Source of the DNA: Bacilliculturomica massiliensis
GTDB taxonomy: Bacteria; Bacillota; Clostridia; Peptostreptococcales; Anaerovoracaceae
Length of the DNA: 64,000 nucleotides
Direction: 5' to 3'
NCBI RefSeq assembly: GCF_900605495.1
Contig: NZ_LR027599.1
Coordinates: 62,001-126,000, forward strand
This document shows, one piece after another, positions 33,240 through 40,971 of the stretch; position 1 is the stretch's first letter, and each line of letters starts with the position of its first letter. A program made the translations under genes and the position numbers. The notes beneath the pieces are model-generated. The model did not search any database. It had not been told where the DNA came from and worked only from the letters and a program-made list of their open reading frames with translations.

Positions 33240-35189
33240 TCAGACTCCCGCGGCCCCACAGGGCTGAAACCCGATGATCTGAACGCCGCCTTTTCCGCTC
33301 TGTTCGCGCAGCAGCTCCCCTGCCGCCTTTCTGAGGATCTCGCCGGTGAGCAGATCCATTTCAGCGCCCGGGCTTTCGCTGTCAAAGGCTTCCGTTCCCC
33401 CATTCCATCCTGCCACGACGGAGTTGGCCAGGACGCCCTCCGCCGTTTCCAGAAGCCGCCGGGCCTCCCGGCCGCCGCCGAAGTCCTTCTTTTTCGCCGC
33501 TCTGCGGAAATAGAGTTCCAGTACCTGCAGACAGTCCTCTCCCAGCCGGTAGCCTCTCCTGCCGGCCATCCCGCGGAAAATTCTGATCAGCTCCTCGACG
33601 CTGTAATCGGGAAATTCCACCACTCTGGCGATCCTGGACCGCAGTCCCTCATTGGCGGAAAACAGTTTTTCCATCTCCCCCCCATAGGTGGCGAAGATGA
33701 CCACGGTCTCTCTCTCGTTTTCCATATGGCGGACCACTGCCGACAGCGCCTCTACGCCGTACTGATCGTGATCTCCCCCGATCAGAGACCCCGCCTCGTC
33801 GATGAACAGAACTCCGCCCCGGGCCTTCCGAAACATCGCGGCTACCTTGTGCGAGGTCTCGCCCATATAACGGCCCACCAGATCTTCCCGGCCGGCTTCC
33901 AGAAACACGCCGTTGGTCACGCCAAGCTCTGCCAGCCGGACCGCCATCGCTCTGGCCATGGTTGTCTTGCAGGTTCCGGGCCTTCCGACGAAGGCCATGC
34001 TCCCCGCCGGCTGCTCTGCTTCGTACCCGCCGCGGGCGGCGCCCCGATCCTTTTCCCGCTCCGCCATCTTCTTTCTGTAAGCCAGACGATTGGCCTCCGT
34101 CTCCACGATCTTCTTTACCCGTTCCAGTCCCACGATATCTGCAAAAAGCTGCGCTCCGCCCCTCTGGTCTCCCTCGTAATGTTCCACCGAAAAATCCCTG
34201 ACGACCCTGTTCTGAAAGCCGTTTTCGCCTGTTTGGGCCCGCCGGACAGCCAGCGCAGCCAGACGGGCCACGTCGTTTTCACAGAAAAGCTGCCGTCTCG
34301 CCTTTTTCAGGTCCTGGATCACAGCCTCCCGATCTACTTCCTCAGCGATCTGACAGCCCTGCTCCGCCACCAGATCCCTGAGGAGCCCGGCCAGAAAGAC
34401 GCAGGACGGTTCCTCCGTCCCCGCCAGCACGAATCCCCCCTCAAAAAGCAGGCGGTCGATCTGCGCCTTGTTGGCCTTCTCCCGCGGCAGAACGATGAGA
34501 ACCGGCTTTTTCCAGCCCAGCAGGAATTCCGCCGTCTGTTCCGACAGAGCCGTCATCCCATCGCACAGCACAATGATCGCCGCGGCCGCGTCGGGTTCCA
34601 GACGGGGTCTCATCGACAGTTGGACGGGTCCCTGAACGTCCCCCGCGTCATCACAGCTTCCACCGTCCAGCTCGCGCTCTGAAAACAGCACGAATCGGTC
34701 TTCCCGCAGGATCGACTCCATATCCCCTTCCCCGCAGCATCCGCCGGTCACAGCCGCCCGCATCCCTGTCAGCAGCTGCCCTTCCAGCAGGCCGCCGTCT
34801 GTGAAATACCCGTCCGCATCCCCTTCCTCGCTTTCGTCGATCTCAAAAACCCCTGTGTCAAACTCCCCGAAAAACCGCTCTTTCCTTTCCCAGGGCGGAT
34901 CCTTCTCCTGCCGTTTCTGCAGCAGGAGCGCGTCCGCCAGAAAACCTGCGGCCGACAGCCCTCCCGCCATGGTATCGCAGAGCAGGATCACCCTGTCTCC
35001 CGCGCCGTCGGAAAGCAGCGTCATGCAGTCTCTCATGTGCGGACGCTCCGACAGCGACAAGGTCAGCTGCGCGCCGGTCCGTCCTCTGCCCTGAATATAG
35101 CGCAGCGGAATACCGCCCGCTTCCGTTTTAATCCTGATCCGCTCCACCGCCGTGGGCATCCGGTCGGCGCAAAATTTTTCTGTCTGCAT
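33240..35189 (-). CDS. CbxX/SpoVK-family AAA+ ATPase with unknown N-terminal half
   Basis: A 649-residue protein. The C-terminal half is an AAA+ module of the CbxX/CfqX/SpoVK type: VGRPGTCKTTMAR (Walker A, near residue 400), GGVLFIDEAGSL (Walker B, near residue 460), and RSRIARVVEFPDY containing the likely arginine finger. The N-terminal 370 residues are acidic and not recognised; they include VILLCDTMAGGLSAAGFLA, which resembles a nucleotide- or metal-binding alpha/beta fold. AAGGAAGGG precedes the ATG. It lies between the MoxR gene and clpP and could act as the unfoldase partner of this ClpP, though no ClpP-docking IGF-like loop was identified. Confidence 0.82.
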   Translation of the reverse strand: MQTEKFCADRMPTAVERIRIKTEAGGIPLRYIQGRGRTGAQLTLSLSERPHMRDCMTLLSDGAGDRVILLCDTMAGGLSAAGFLADALLLQKRQEKDPPWERKERFFGEFDTGVFEIDESEEGDADGYFTDGGLLEGQLLTGMRAAVTGGCCGEGDMESILREDRFVLFSERELDGGSCDDAGDVQGPVQLSMRPRLEPDAAAAIIVLCDGMTALSEQTAEFLLGWKKPVLIVLPREKANKAQIDRLLFEGGFVLAGTEEPSCVFLAGLLRDLVAEQGCQIAEEVDREAVIQDLKKARRQLFCENDVARLAALAVRRAQTGENGFQNRVVRDFSVEHYEGDQRGGAQLFADIVGLERVKKIVETEANRLAYRKKMAEREKDRGAARGGYEAEQPAGSMAFVGRPGTCKTTMARAMAVRLAELGVTNGVFLEAGREDLVGRYMGETSHKVAAMFRKARGGVLFIDEAGSLIGGDHDQYGVEALSAVVRHMENERETVVIFATYGGEMEKLFSANEGLRSRIARVVEFPDYSVEELIRIFRGMAGRRGYRLGEDCLQVLELYFRRAAKKKDFGGGREARRLLETAEGVLANSVVAGWNGGTEAFDSESPGAEMDLLTGEILRKAAGELLREQSGKGGVQIIGFQPCGAAGV

Positions 35190-35255
35190 TATTTCCCTTC
35201 CTTTCTACAGTCCCTGCAGCCGCACATCGTTCTATCTCCGCGGCGTTTCTGCCGG

Positions 35256-36815
35256 TCACGCCTCATTTTTGTTCAGCGCCTCTTTCACTCTTTTATTCAC
35301 GCTGCCTTTTGATATGGGCGCAAATACCGCTCTCCGTTCCTCTATATAGCGGCTGTTTCCCGTCTCCGCCAGCAAACGCACAACATCCTCCGCCGCGTCC
35401 AGATTGTTCAGCAGGATCTCCATCTCGCTTCCCTCTCCAAAAACCTGACTTACAAAGTTCAGCGTATTCGTAACGGCTTCGTCCGCCAGATCCCGCGCCT
35501 GTTCCCGCTTCCTCACCAGAGCGGAAAATTCTCCGCGGATCTTTTCAAAGCCTGACGCCGGTTCAGTCTCTTCCGCCAGCTCCCGGTACTTCCCTAGAAT
35601 GCGCTCTACTTCCGCCGTTACCGCCGGACGCTGACCCTCCGAATTACCCTCTTTTTCCCCTGCGCTCCCGCCGGCGTTCAGTCCTGCCGCGGGCAATTGT
35701 CCCAGTCTGGAAAACAACTGCAGACCACCGTTATTTTCATCCGCCGGCTTAGGTTCCCGGAGCTGCCCGGACAGCGGCTGCTCCGTATCCGCGGCGGTCA
35801 GAACAGCGTAAAGTCTGTCGCAGACCGCCGTCTTTGCGGCATAATCCGCTGATCCGGTCAACAGGCGGTCTGACAGCAGCCAGATCAGAGCGCATCTCAC
35901 ATCGAAAGGCTTATTTCGAAACCGCACCCGCAGTTCTCCTGAGGCCTTCCCTTTCAGGATCGTTTCTACCTCCTCGGGTCTGACGATCTCATTAAATATC
36001 TTATAATAATTGATGAATCCGCCCGCGATCTTCGGGCAGGGAAGATATTGCTCCGCAAGCCCTGCGTCTACCGGCAGGTTTTCCTCCTCGCAGATCCTGA
36101 TCATCTGCGACAGCTCTTCCCACCCTCTGGCTGTGGCCAGATGAAGTTCCCCTTTTTCGTTGGCGAAGTAATAGAAATGCGATCGGTTCTGCGACAGGTA
36201 CGCCAGAATGGTCGGATGGACGCTCTTCCCCACCGCGTACTCCCGCCATGCATCGAAGGAGGGCTCGATATGGATCTCCCGTATCCGGTCCCTCGTCACC
36301 ACATCCGTCTCTCTGGCGGATCGGTTGTATTCCCCGGGATTTCCCGCCAGCACCACCACCCAGCCCTCCGGTACACTGTGGCATCCAAAGGTTTTGTTTT
36401 GCAGGAACTGCAGCATCAGCGGCGCAATCGTCTCCGAAGCGCAGTTGAACTCGTCCAGAAACAGCACGCCCTCTTTTTTTCCCGTACGTTCCATGGTCTC
36501 GTAGATCTCTGATATGATCTCGCTCATCGTGTAGCCGGTCACATGGCAGAGCGTCCCCCCGTACTCCCTCTGCTCCAGCCGCGGTAATCCCATGATGCTC
36601 TGACGGGTGTGGTGAGTGATCGTATAGGAGAGAAACGCCACGTCCATCTCCGCAGCGGCCTGACGCACGATATCGGTCTTTCCCACCCCCGCCGGTCCGA
36701 TGAGCGCCAGCGGTCTCTGGCGATTGACCGGAATGCGGTACCTCCCGCCGCCATCCTTTGCCAGATACACGTGGATCGCATCCTTCACTGTCTGTTTTGC
36801 TTCTTTTATGTTCAT
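35256..36815 (-). CDS. MoxR-family AAA+ ATPase
   Basis: A 519-residue ATPase with Walker A GPAGVGKTD (residues 40-48), Walker B GVLFLDEFN (about 116-124), a sensor asparagine in VVLAGNPGEYN, and RDRIREIHIEPS. The C-terminal 200 residues add helices and a proline/glycine-rich linker. MoxR ATPases act as chaperone-like remodelling enzymes together with VWA proteins; the matching VWA protein is the last gene of the operon. AGGAGGAGG lies seven bases before the ATG. Confidence 0.88.
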   Translation of the reverse strand: MNIKEAKQTVKDAIHVYLAKDGGGRYRIPVNRQRPLALIGPAGVGKTDIVRQAAAEMDVAFLSYTITHHTRQSIMGLPRLEQREYGGTLCHVTGYTMSEIISEIYETMERTGKKEGVLFLDEFNCASETIAPLMLQFLQNKTFGCHSVPEGWVVVLAGNPGEYNRSARETDVVTRDRIREIHIEPSFDAWREYAVGKSVHPTILAYLSQNRSHFYYFANEKGELHLATARGWEELSQMIRICEEENLPVDAGLAEQYLPCPKIAGGFINYYKIFNEIVRPEEVETILKGKASGELRVRFRNKPFDVRCALIWLLSDRLLTGSADYAAKTAVCDRLYAVLTAADTEQPLSGQLREPKPADENNGGLQLFSRLGQLPAAGLNAGGSAGEKEGNSEGQRPAVTAEVERILGKYRELAEETEPASGFEKIRGEFSALVRKREQARDLADEAVTNTLNFVSQVFGEGSEMEILLNNLDAAEDVVRLLAETGNSRYIEERRAVFAPISKGSVNKRVKEALNKNEA

Positions 36816-36903
36816 CTGTATCCTCCTCCTTACATTTTTGCCGGTCTTCTGTCTTCCCGCATCTTTACCCTATCACAGTCCCCTCCGCCCTCCGCCGGAG
36901 GTT

Positions 36904-37794
36904 TCAGATCCGGTCACTTTTTTTGCAGAACCGTGAGATCCACCGCCTCAGAGTCTCTCTGCGTTTTCTGGCGGCGGCGGTCCGGGAAAGATCGGCGGCC
37001 ATCGCCGCCGAAGGACAATTTCCTATAAACAGCGAACACATGAGATTGTCCGGATCGTACGAAGCGCCGGCTTCCAGCAGGAGCCGGGCGCAGTCCTGAT
37101 CTCCTCTGGTCACAGCCGCCATCAGCGGACTGCCGGTCTTCAGCGTAAAGGTCCTGCCGCACCAGCCCTGATCAACGCCGTCAGCAGACACACACCTGGT
37201 CGTCCAGCCGACCGGTACGCTGCAGGAGAAGCGGTCCATAGTGTAGCTCCGCTGTAAAATCAGCCCCGCAAAGTCCACATAGTAGAAACCATCCTCCCAG
37301 CCATCCGGCTTAAATCCGGATTTTAAAAGCAGCCGCACCAGCTCCGCATCCCCCTCAATGACTGCCGCGCCCAGCAATCCGCCATGCATCTGGTATTCCA
37401 TCTCTCCCACCCGATAGTCCACTGACAGTTCGATCGTACACCCGACCTCCGGCACGCTGCACAGGATACGGGCCGCCCTCTTCCACGCCGCCCTGTCCTG
37501 CTCCCAGAGCAGCTGTGTAAAATTTCCGCTGTTTCCCATCGTATTCCAATTCCCAGCGCCTGTCTGCCAGTGACCGCCCGTGAGACCCGCCTGTAGAAGA
37601 CCCGTATAAAAAGGATTATAGAATCTTCGCTGCAGAGCCAGAACCAGCGGCGTCTTTTCCGCCTCGTTCACTATTTCATCAAACTCGCCTGCCTGAGCAA
37701 GCATTTCGACCCTGCTCATAAGCATCCAGATACGGAGGCCTTTGTCATTCTCCCTTTCATCTTCTTCCCTCTTCCCCTCATGTTTCGAAGTCAT
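36904..37794 (-). CDS. Ankyrin-repeat-like protein (short paralogue)
   Basis: A 296-residue protein. Two ankyrin-type units can be seen: GGLLGAAVIEGDAELVRLLL with KSGFKPDG, and GSPLMAAVTRGDQDCARLLL with EAGASYDPD. The rest is not recognised. The start is the ATG at 37794 with GGGAGGT before it, overlapping the upstream gene by 17 bases. It lies 88 bases upstream of the MoxR gene. Ankyrin proteins bind other proteins, so a role as adaptor or sensor for the MoxR/VWA complex is possible. Confidence 0.7.
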   Translation of the reverse strand: MTSKHEGKREEDERENDKGLRIWMLMSRVEMLAQAGEFDEIVNEAEKTPLVLALQRRFYNPFYTGLLQAGLTGGHWQTGAGNWNTMGNSGNFTQLLWEQDRAAWKRAARILCSVPEVGCTIELSVDYRVGEMEYQMHGGLLGAAVIEGDAELVRLLLKSGFKPDGWEDGFYYVDFAGLILQRSYTMDRFSCSVPVGWTTRCVSADGVDQGWCGRTFTLKTGSPLMAAVTRGDQDCARLLLEAGASYDPDNLMCSLFIGNCPSAAMAADLSRTAAARKRRETLRRWISRFCKKSDRI

Positions 37795-39295
37795 ACGATT
37801 TTTCACCTCCCACCCCGGCGGCCGTCTCCACCATGGGTCCATAGATCCGTTCCAGTCCGTTCTCCGCCGCGTATGAGATCCCCAGGCTGATGTTGTCCTT
37901 CCGCAGAAGACCGCATTTTATCAGCAGGCGGATCCCGTCTTCTGTCTGTTCCCGCAGTATCTCTTTTGTCACCTCATCCAGCTTCCCCTTCTCCGGGGTC
38001 TCTATCTCCGCCAGTCTGAGGATCTTTCGCAGCCCGCGGCGGCCTAGTCCAAAGCGGCACGATTCTGCCGCGGGCCGGAAGATCAGACGGATGCCGCTCT
38101 CCTTCAGGCGGCGCTCGAACTCCTTTCTGTCCGGCTTCAGCTCCCACACATATTTTGTTATATCCACGGGCCGGCGTCCCGCCCGCTTTGCCACATAGCG
38201 CATCAGACGCTGATCGGCGGTTTTTAGCATGATCTCCGTCAGAAATTCAAGCTCCGCCCCAGCGGGCCGCCGCCCCGCTTTTTCCAGGATCCGCAGGCAT
38301 CGCATCAGATCGCCGTTCAAACGAAATTCCCTCGGCGCTCCTGTCAGCCGCTGATGTAATAAGCTCTCGGAAAAAAATTCCGTTCCCAGCTTTGCAAAAG
38401 GCTCGGACGGAAGTTCCGCTCCCTCCGCCAGAAGGCTCTGCAGCAGATCGGCGTTCACCTGACGCAGCGCAAATACGGGAGCCACGTCCCTCATCAGTTT
38501 TGGTTTCCTCCGCCACAGCATCGCGATCATCTGCGGATCTCTCACCTGGCCGATCAGAAGCGCTATCCGATCATTTTTCCTGTCTTCGCCAAACTGCAGA
38601 AAATATTCCGCGGCTTCCGCATCTCCGCCCAAAATAGTCATCGCCCATGGCGGGACCCCCATGAAGATGTCTGATGTTACCATACGGTCTGCTCCCCTTT
38701 TTTTCGGGGCCCATGCTGTAAATCCCACGCGCTTTCCGTCATATCCGTCTCCATCCCACATCCTTCTCGCCTGGGCCGCCTGCTGCAGAAACGTAGGACC
38801 ATCAGGTCTTGCACCCAATTTTATCAGACGTTCCGCCATCTCCTTCCTTCCGCAAAACGCGCAGAGTCCAAAAATCGTAGCAGAAAAGTTATATTCGACC
38901 ATATAGTTTCGGCCGCCGATCTCCAGCGTTCTATTGGCACTGCAGACGATAGGCGTTTCCAGATCTTTCAGACGCGACAGAAGCCGTAAAAAAACATCCT
39001 CTCTGTTTTCCTCCACCGCCCGCCACAGCGGACAGGCATTTCCATAGCCAGCCGATACGGCAGGGGATATACCTTCCCCCAACAGAGTTTCCAGCAGCTC
39101 CGGATGTTCGGGCCTGTCCATAGCCGCATCCAGCAGGATTGCTTCCTGAAACTCCGATCTTATTTCCACATCATCTCTGCAATAAAAGCGATACAGCTCC
39201 CGTACCAGCGAAGGTCCGCCGTTTTGCACCGCGTAAAGTACGGTGCTGAACTCCACCTGTCCCTCCCCCATGTCAAAGGGATTCTTAAAGCCCAT
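37778..39295 (-). CDS. Ankyrin-like helical-repeat protein, paralogue 2
   Basis: A 505-residue protein related along most of its length to the gene just upstream: both share a block like VEYNFSATIFGLCAFCGRKEM, a later VPPWAMTILGGDAEAAEYFL, and a C-terminal LLIKCGLLRKDNISLGISYA. Degenerate ankyrin units are visible. There is no signal peptide, membrane segment or catalytic motif. The start overlaps the upstream stop by 11 bases. The duplication of this family within one operon suggests heteromeric scaffolds or fast-evolving recognition subunits. Confidence 0.7.
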   Translation of the reverse strand: MGFKNPFDMGEGQVEFSTVLYAVQNGGPSLVRELYRFYCRDDVEIRSEFQEAILLDAAMDRPEHPELLETLLGEGISPAVSAGYGNACPLWRAVEENREDVFLRLLSRLKDLETPIVCSANRTLEIGGRNYMVEYNFSATIFGLCAFCGRKEMAERLIKLGARPDGPTFLQQAAQARRMWDGDGYDGKRVGFTAWAPKKRGADRMVTSDIFMGVPPWAMTILGGDAEAAEYFLQFGEDRKNDRIALLIGQVRDPQMIAMLWRRKPKLMRDVAPVFALRQVNADLLQSLLAEGAELPSEPFAKLGTEFFSESLLHQRLTGAPREFRLNGDLMRCLRILEKAGRRPAGAELEFLTEIMLKTADQRLMRYVAKRAGRRPVDITKYVWELKPDRKEFERRLKESGIRLIFRPAAESCRFGLGRRGLRKILRLAEIETPEKGKLDEVTKEILREQTEDGIRLLIKCGLLRKDNISLGISYAAENGLERIYGPMVETAAGVGGEKSYDFET

Positions 39296-40763
39296 ATCGG
39301 TAACCCCCTTCCATCTGTGCCGCCAGTTTCACTACCGGCTCGTAAAGTTTATGAAGTTTGTTCTCAATAATAAACTCAACGGCCGCCCTCATATTCTGAG
39401 AACAGAGCAGCCCGCTGCTCACCAGCAGCTTCAGCCCGCGCTGAGTCTGCCCCAGCAGGATCGACTTCGACAGCCAGTCCAGCCTGCCGTCGTGCTTTAT
39501 CTCCTGCTCGGTCAATTCCAGCAGAGCCGTCAAATCGGCGCAGTTGAACTCGGGGGCCCACCAGATTTCAGTTTCTTCCAGCGGCAATCTCAATTTCAGG
39601 CGCAGGCCGCTGTCCCGGACCGCCCTGGCAAATTTCCGCTGGCCCGGTCCTATGGGCAGAAGGTTGAACAATTTCGTCGCGTCCACAGGTTCCGTCTGCC
39701 TGTATTCAGCAATGCGCTCTATCATCCTTTCGCTTCTGCTCCCCAGAGCCATCTCTGTCAGATGTCCCAGTTCCTCCGTATCCGGCTCAGCGCCCTGTTC
39801 GTCGAGAACATCCAGGCATGCGAACAATTCCTGTTCTTCATATAATTCGAGCCTGCTCAGAACGTTCACATCACAGGCGTCATCATCTCCCAGCAGTCGG
39901 AAGGGACGCTTGGGCAGTTTTCCCCGGCTGATAAAATCCCGCAGCAGCCGCTCATTGCAGGCTCTCAGGGGATATTCTGCAGGGATGGACGCCATCAGCT
40001 CCGGTTTATTCTGCCACAGCAGATCCAGCATAGGCCCCTTTGCAAAATTGCAGATCAGGCGGCTCACTTCCCTATTCGCTTTATGCGCTGCTTGTTCCAG
40101 CCTGAGAAAAAATACGGCCTCCTCCGCGGGCCCGCCTGCCACGACAAAACTCCACGAGGGGATCCCGACAAAATCACTGCGCCGACTTAGACCGTCTGGT
40201 TCAGCCTTTTTCCACATAGTATAATTTATGCTCTGCATACCGGCTATTCTGCCGAAGGCGTCCGTGTCAAAGTTCAGTTCCTCATCCCGCCAGGGCTGAA
40301 ACAGATCCATCGTCAGCAGCAGTTCCGCCAACCGGCGTCTGCCATAAAACGCGCACAGCGCCATAGGCGAAGCTGTCAGACTGTATTCGCCTACACATTC
40401 GGCGCCGTCCATCCTGAACTCTATGTTTGTAACGTGCATGATCGGTCTGCCGGGGTCCTCCATGTAAGACAGCGCTAAAAGAAAATTTTCCTCATCGTCG
40501 TCGGCGATCAATTTTCCAAAGATAGATTCGCCCACTCCGTCCTTCTGGCCGGCCGGGGATATCCCCGCACGCAGCAGGAGCTCCGTTATCTGCCGATTCC
40601 CCCGGCGCAGCGCCTCCTCCAAAATAGCGTAATCCTCCGCAGGTTCTTCGCCCAGCGAACAAAAAGCGCGCCGTATCTCCAGAAATGCGTCGACGACTTC
40701 CTGAACGCTGTCCGGCGGTTCTTTTCGCACGGAACAGAGCACATCTTCCAAACGACTGTACAT
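39285..40763 (-). CDS. Ankyrin-like helical-repeat protein, paralogue 1, first gene of operon
   Basis: A 492-residue protein with ankyrin-like units (EEALRRGNRQITELLLRAGI, SPMALCAFYGRRRLAELLL) and overall similarity to the next gene. The ATG at 40763 is chosen with GGGAGG about ten bases upstream; an ATG at 40772 directly abuts that site. The open frame continues into the 49-bp repeat element upstream (peptide QEISRSDMDVITKKF), which I regard as non-coding. It leads an operon of eight overlapping or closely spaced genes. Confidence 0.7.
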   Translation of the reverse strand: MYSRLEDVLCSVRKEPPDSVQEVVDAFLEIRRAFCSLGEEPAEDYAILEEALRRGNRQITELLLRAGISPAGQKDGVGESIFGKLIADDDEENFLLALSYMEDPGRPIMHVTNIEFRMDGAECVGEYSLTASPMALCAFYGRRRLAELLLTMDLFQPWRDEELNFDTDAFGRIAGMQSINYTMWKKAEPDGLSRRSDFVGIPSWSFVVAGGPAEEAVFFLRLEQAAHKANREVSRLICNFAKGPMLDLLWQNKPELMASIPAEYPLRACNERLLRDFISRGKLPKRPFRLLGDDDACDVNVLSRLELYEEQELFACLDVLDEQGAEPDTEELGHLTEMALGSRSERMIERIAEYRQTEPVDATKLFNLLPIGPGQRKFARAVRDSGLRLKLRLPLEETEIWWAPEFNCADLTALLELTEQEIKHDGRLDWLSKSILLGQTQRGLKLLVSSGLLCSQNMRAAVEFIIENKLHKLYEPVVKLAAQMEGGYRYGL

Positions 40764-40869
40764 GTTCGTCATTCCTCCCTTTTGTCTCCGTGTAGATTTC
40801 TGTTCTTTTCCTTTTCTCCTGCTTACTATACCAGCTGCCGCTGCGGAGCTTTTCGGAGGTTTTCTGAAA

Positions 40870-40918
40870 GTAAACTTTTTTGTTATAACGTCCATATCGC
40901 TTCGCGATATTTCCTGCA
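40870..40918 (+). repeat. 49-bp repeat element, copy 2
   Basis: Same orientation and 46/49 identity to the copy at 23702. The hairpin ATATCGC-TTC-GCGATAT is unchanged, and the three differences lie outside it. A run of seven A follows both copies. It sits between the addA terminator and the start of the ankyrin-MoxR-ClpP operon. Confidence 0.9.
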
Positions 40919-40920
40919 CA

Positions 40921-40951
40921 TAAAAAAATCACGCGGCGGACGCGTGATTTT
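40921..40951 (-). terminator. Terminator of the addAB transcript
   Basis: On the minus strand an 11-base-pair stem (AAAATCACGCG with CGCGTGATTTT, loop TCCGC) continues into a run of seven T. It lies 21 bases after the addA stop codon. Confidence 0.88.
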
Positions 40952-40971
40952 CCAACATTCTGAACCGTACT

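Noticed and set aside
32516-33403. 295-residue ClpP with an 88-residue N-terminal extension
   Set aside because: The extension is low-complexity, overlaps the end of the AAA gene and has no suitable ribosome site; the shorter form gives the standard catalytic numbering.
23702-40918. Prophage or integrative conjugative element
   Set aside because: No integrase, structural, replication or conjugation genes between the direct repeats.
40764-40919. Extension of the first ankyrin-like protein into the 49-bp repeat (peptide QEISRSDMDVITKKF)
   Set aside because: The same peptide is encoded by the other repeat copy in an unrelated place, and a good ribosome site precedes the shorter start.
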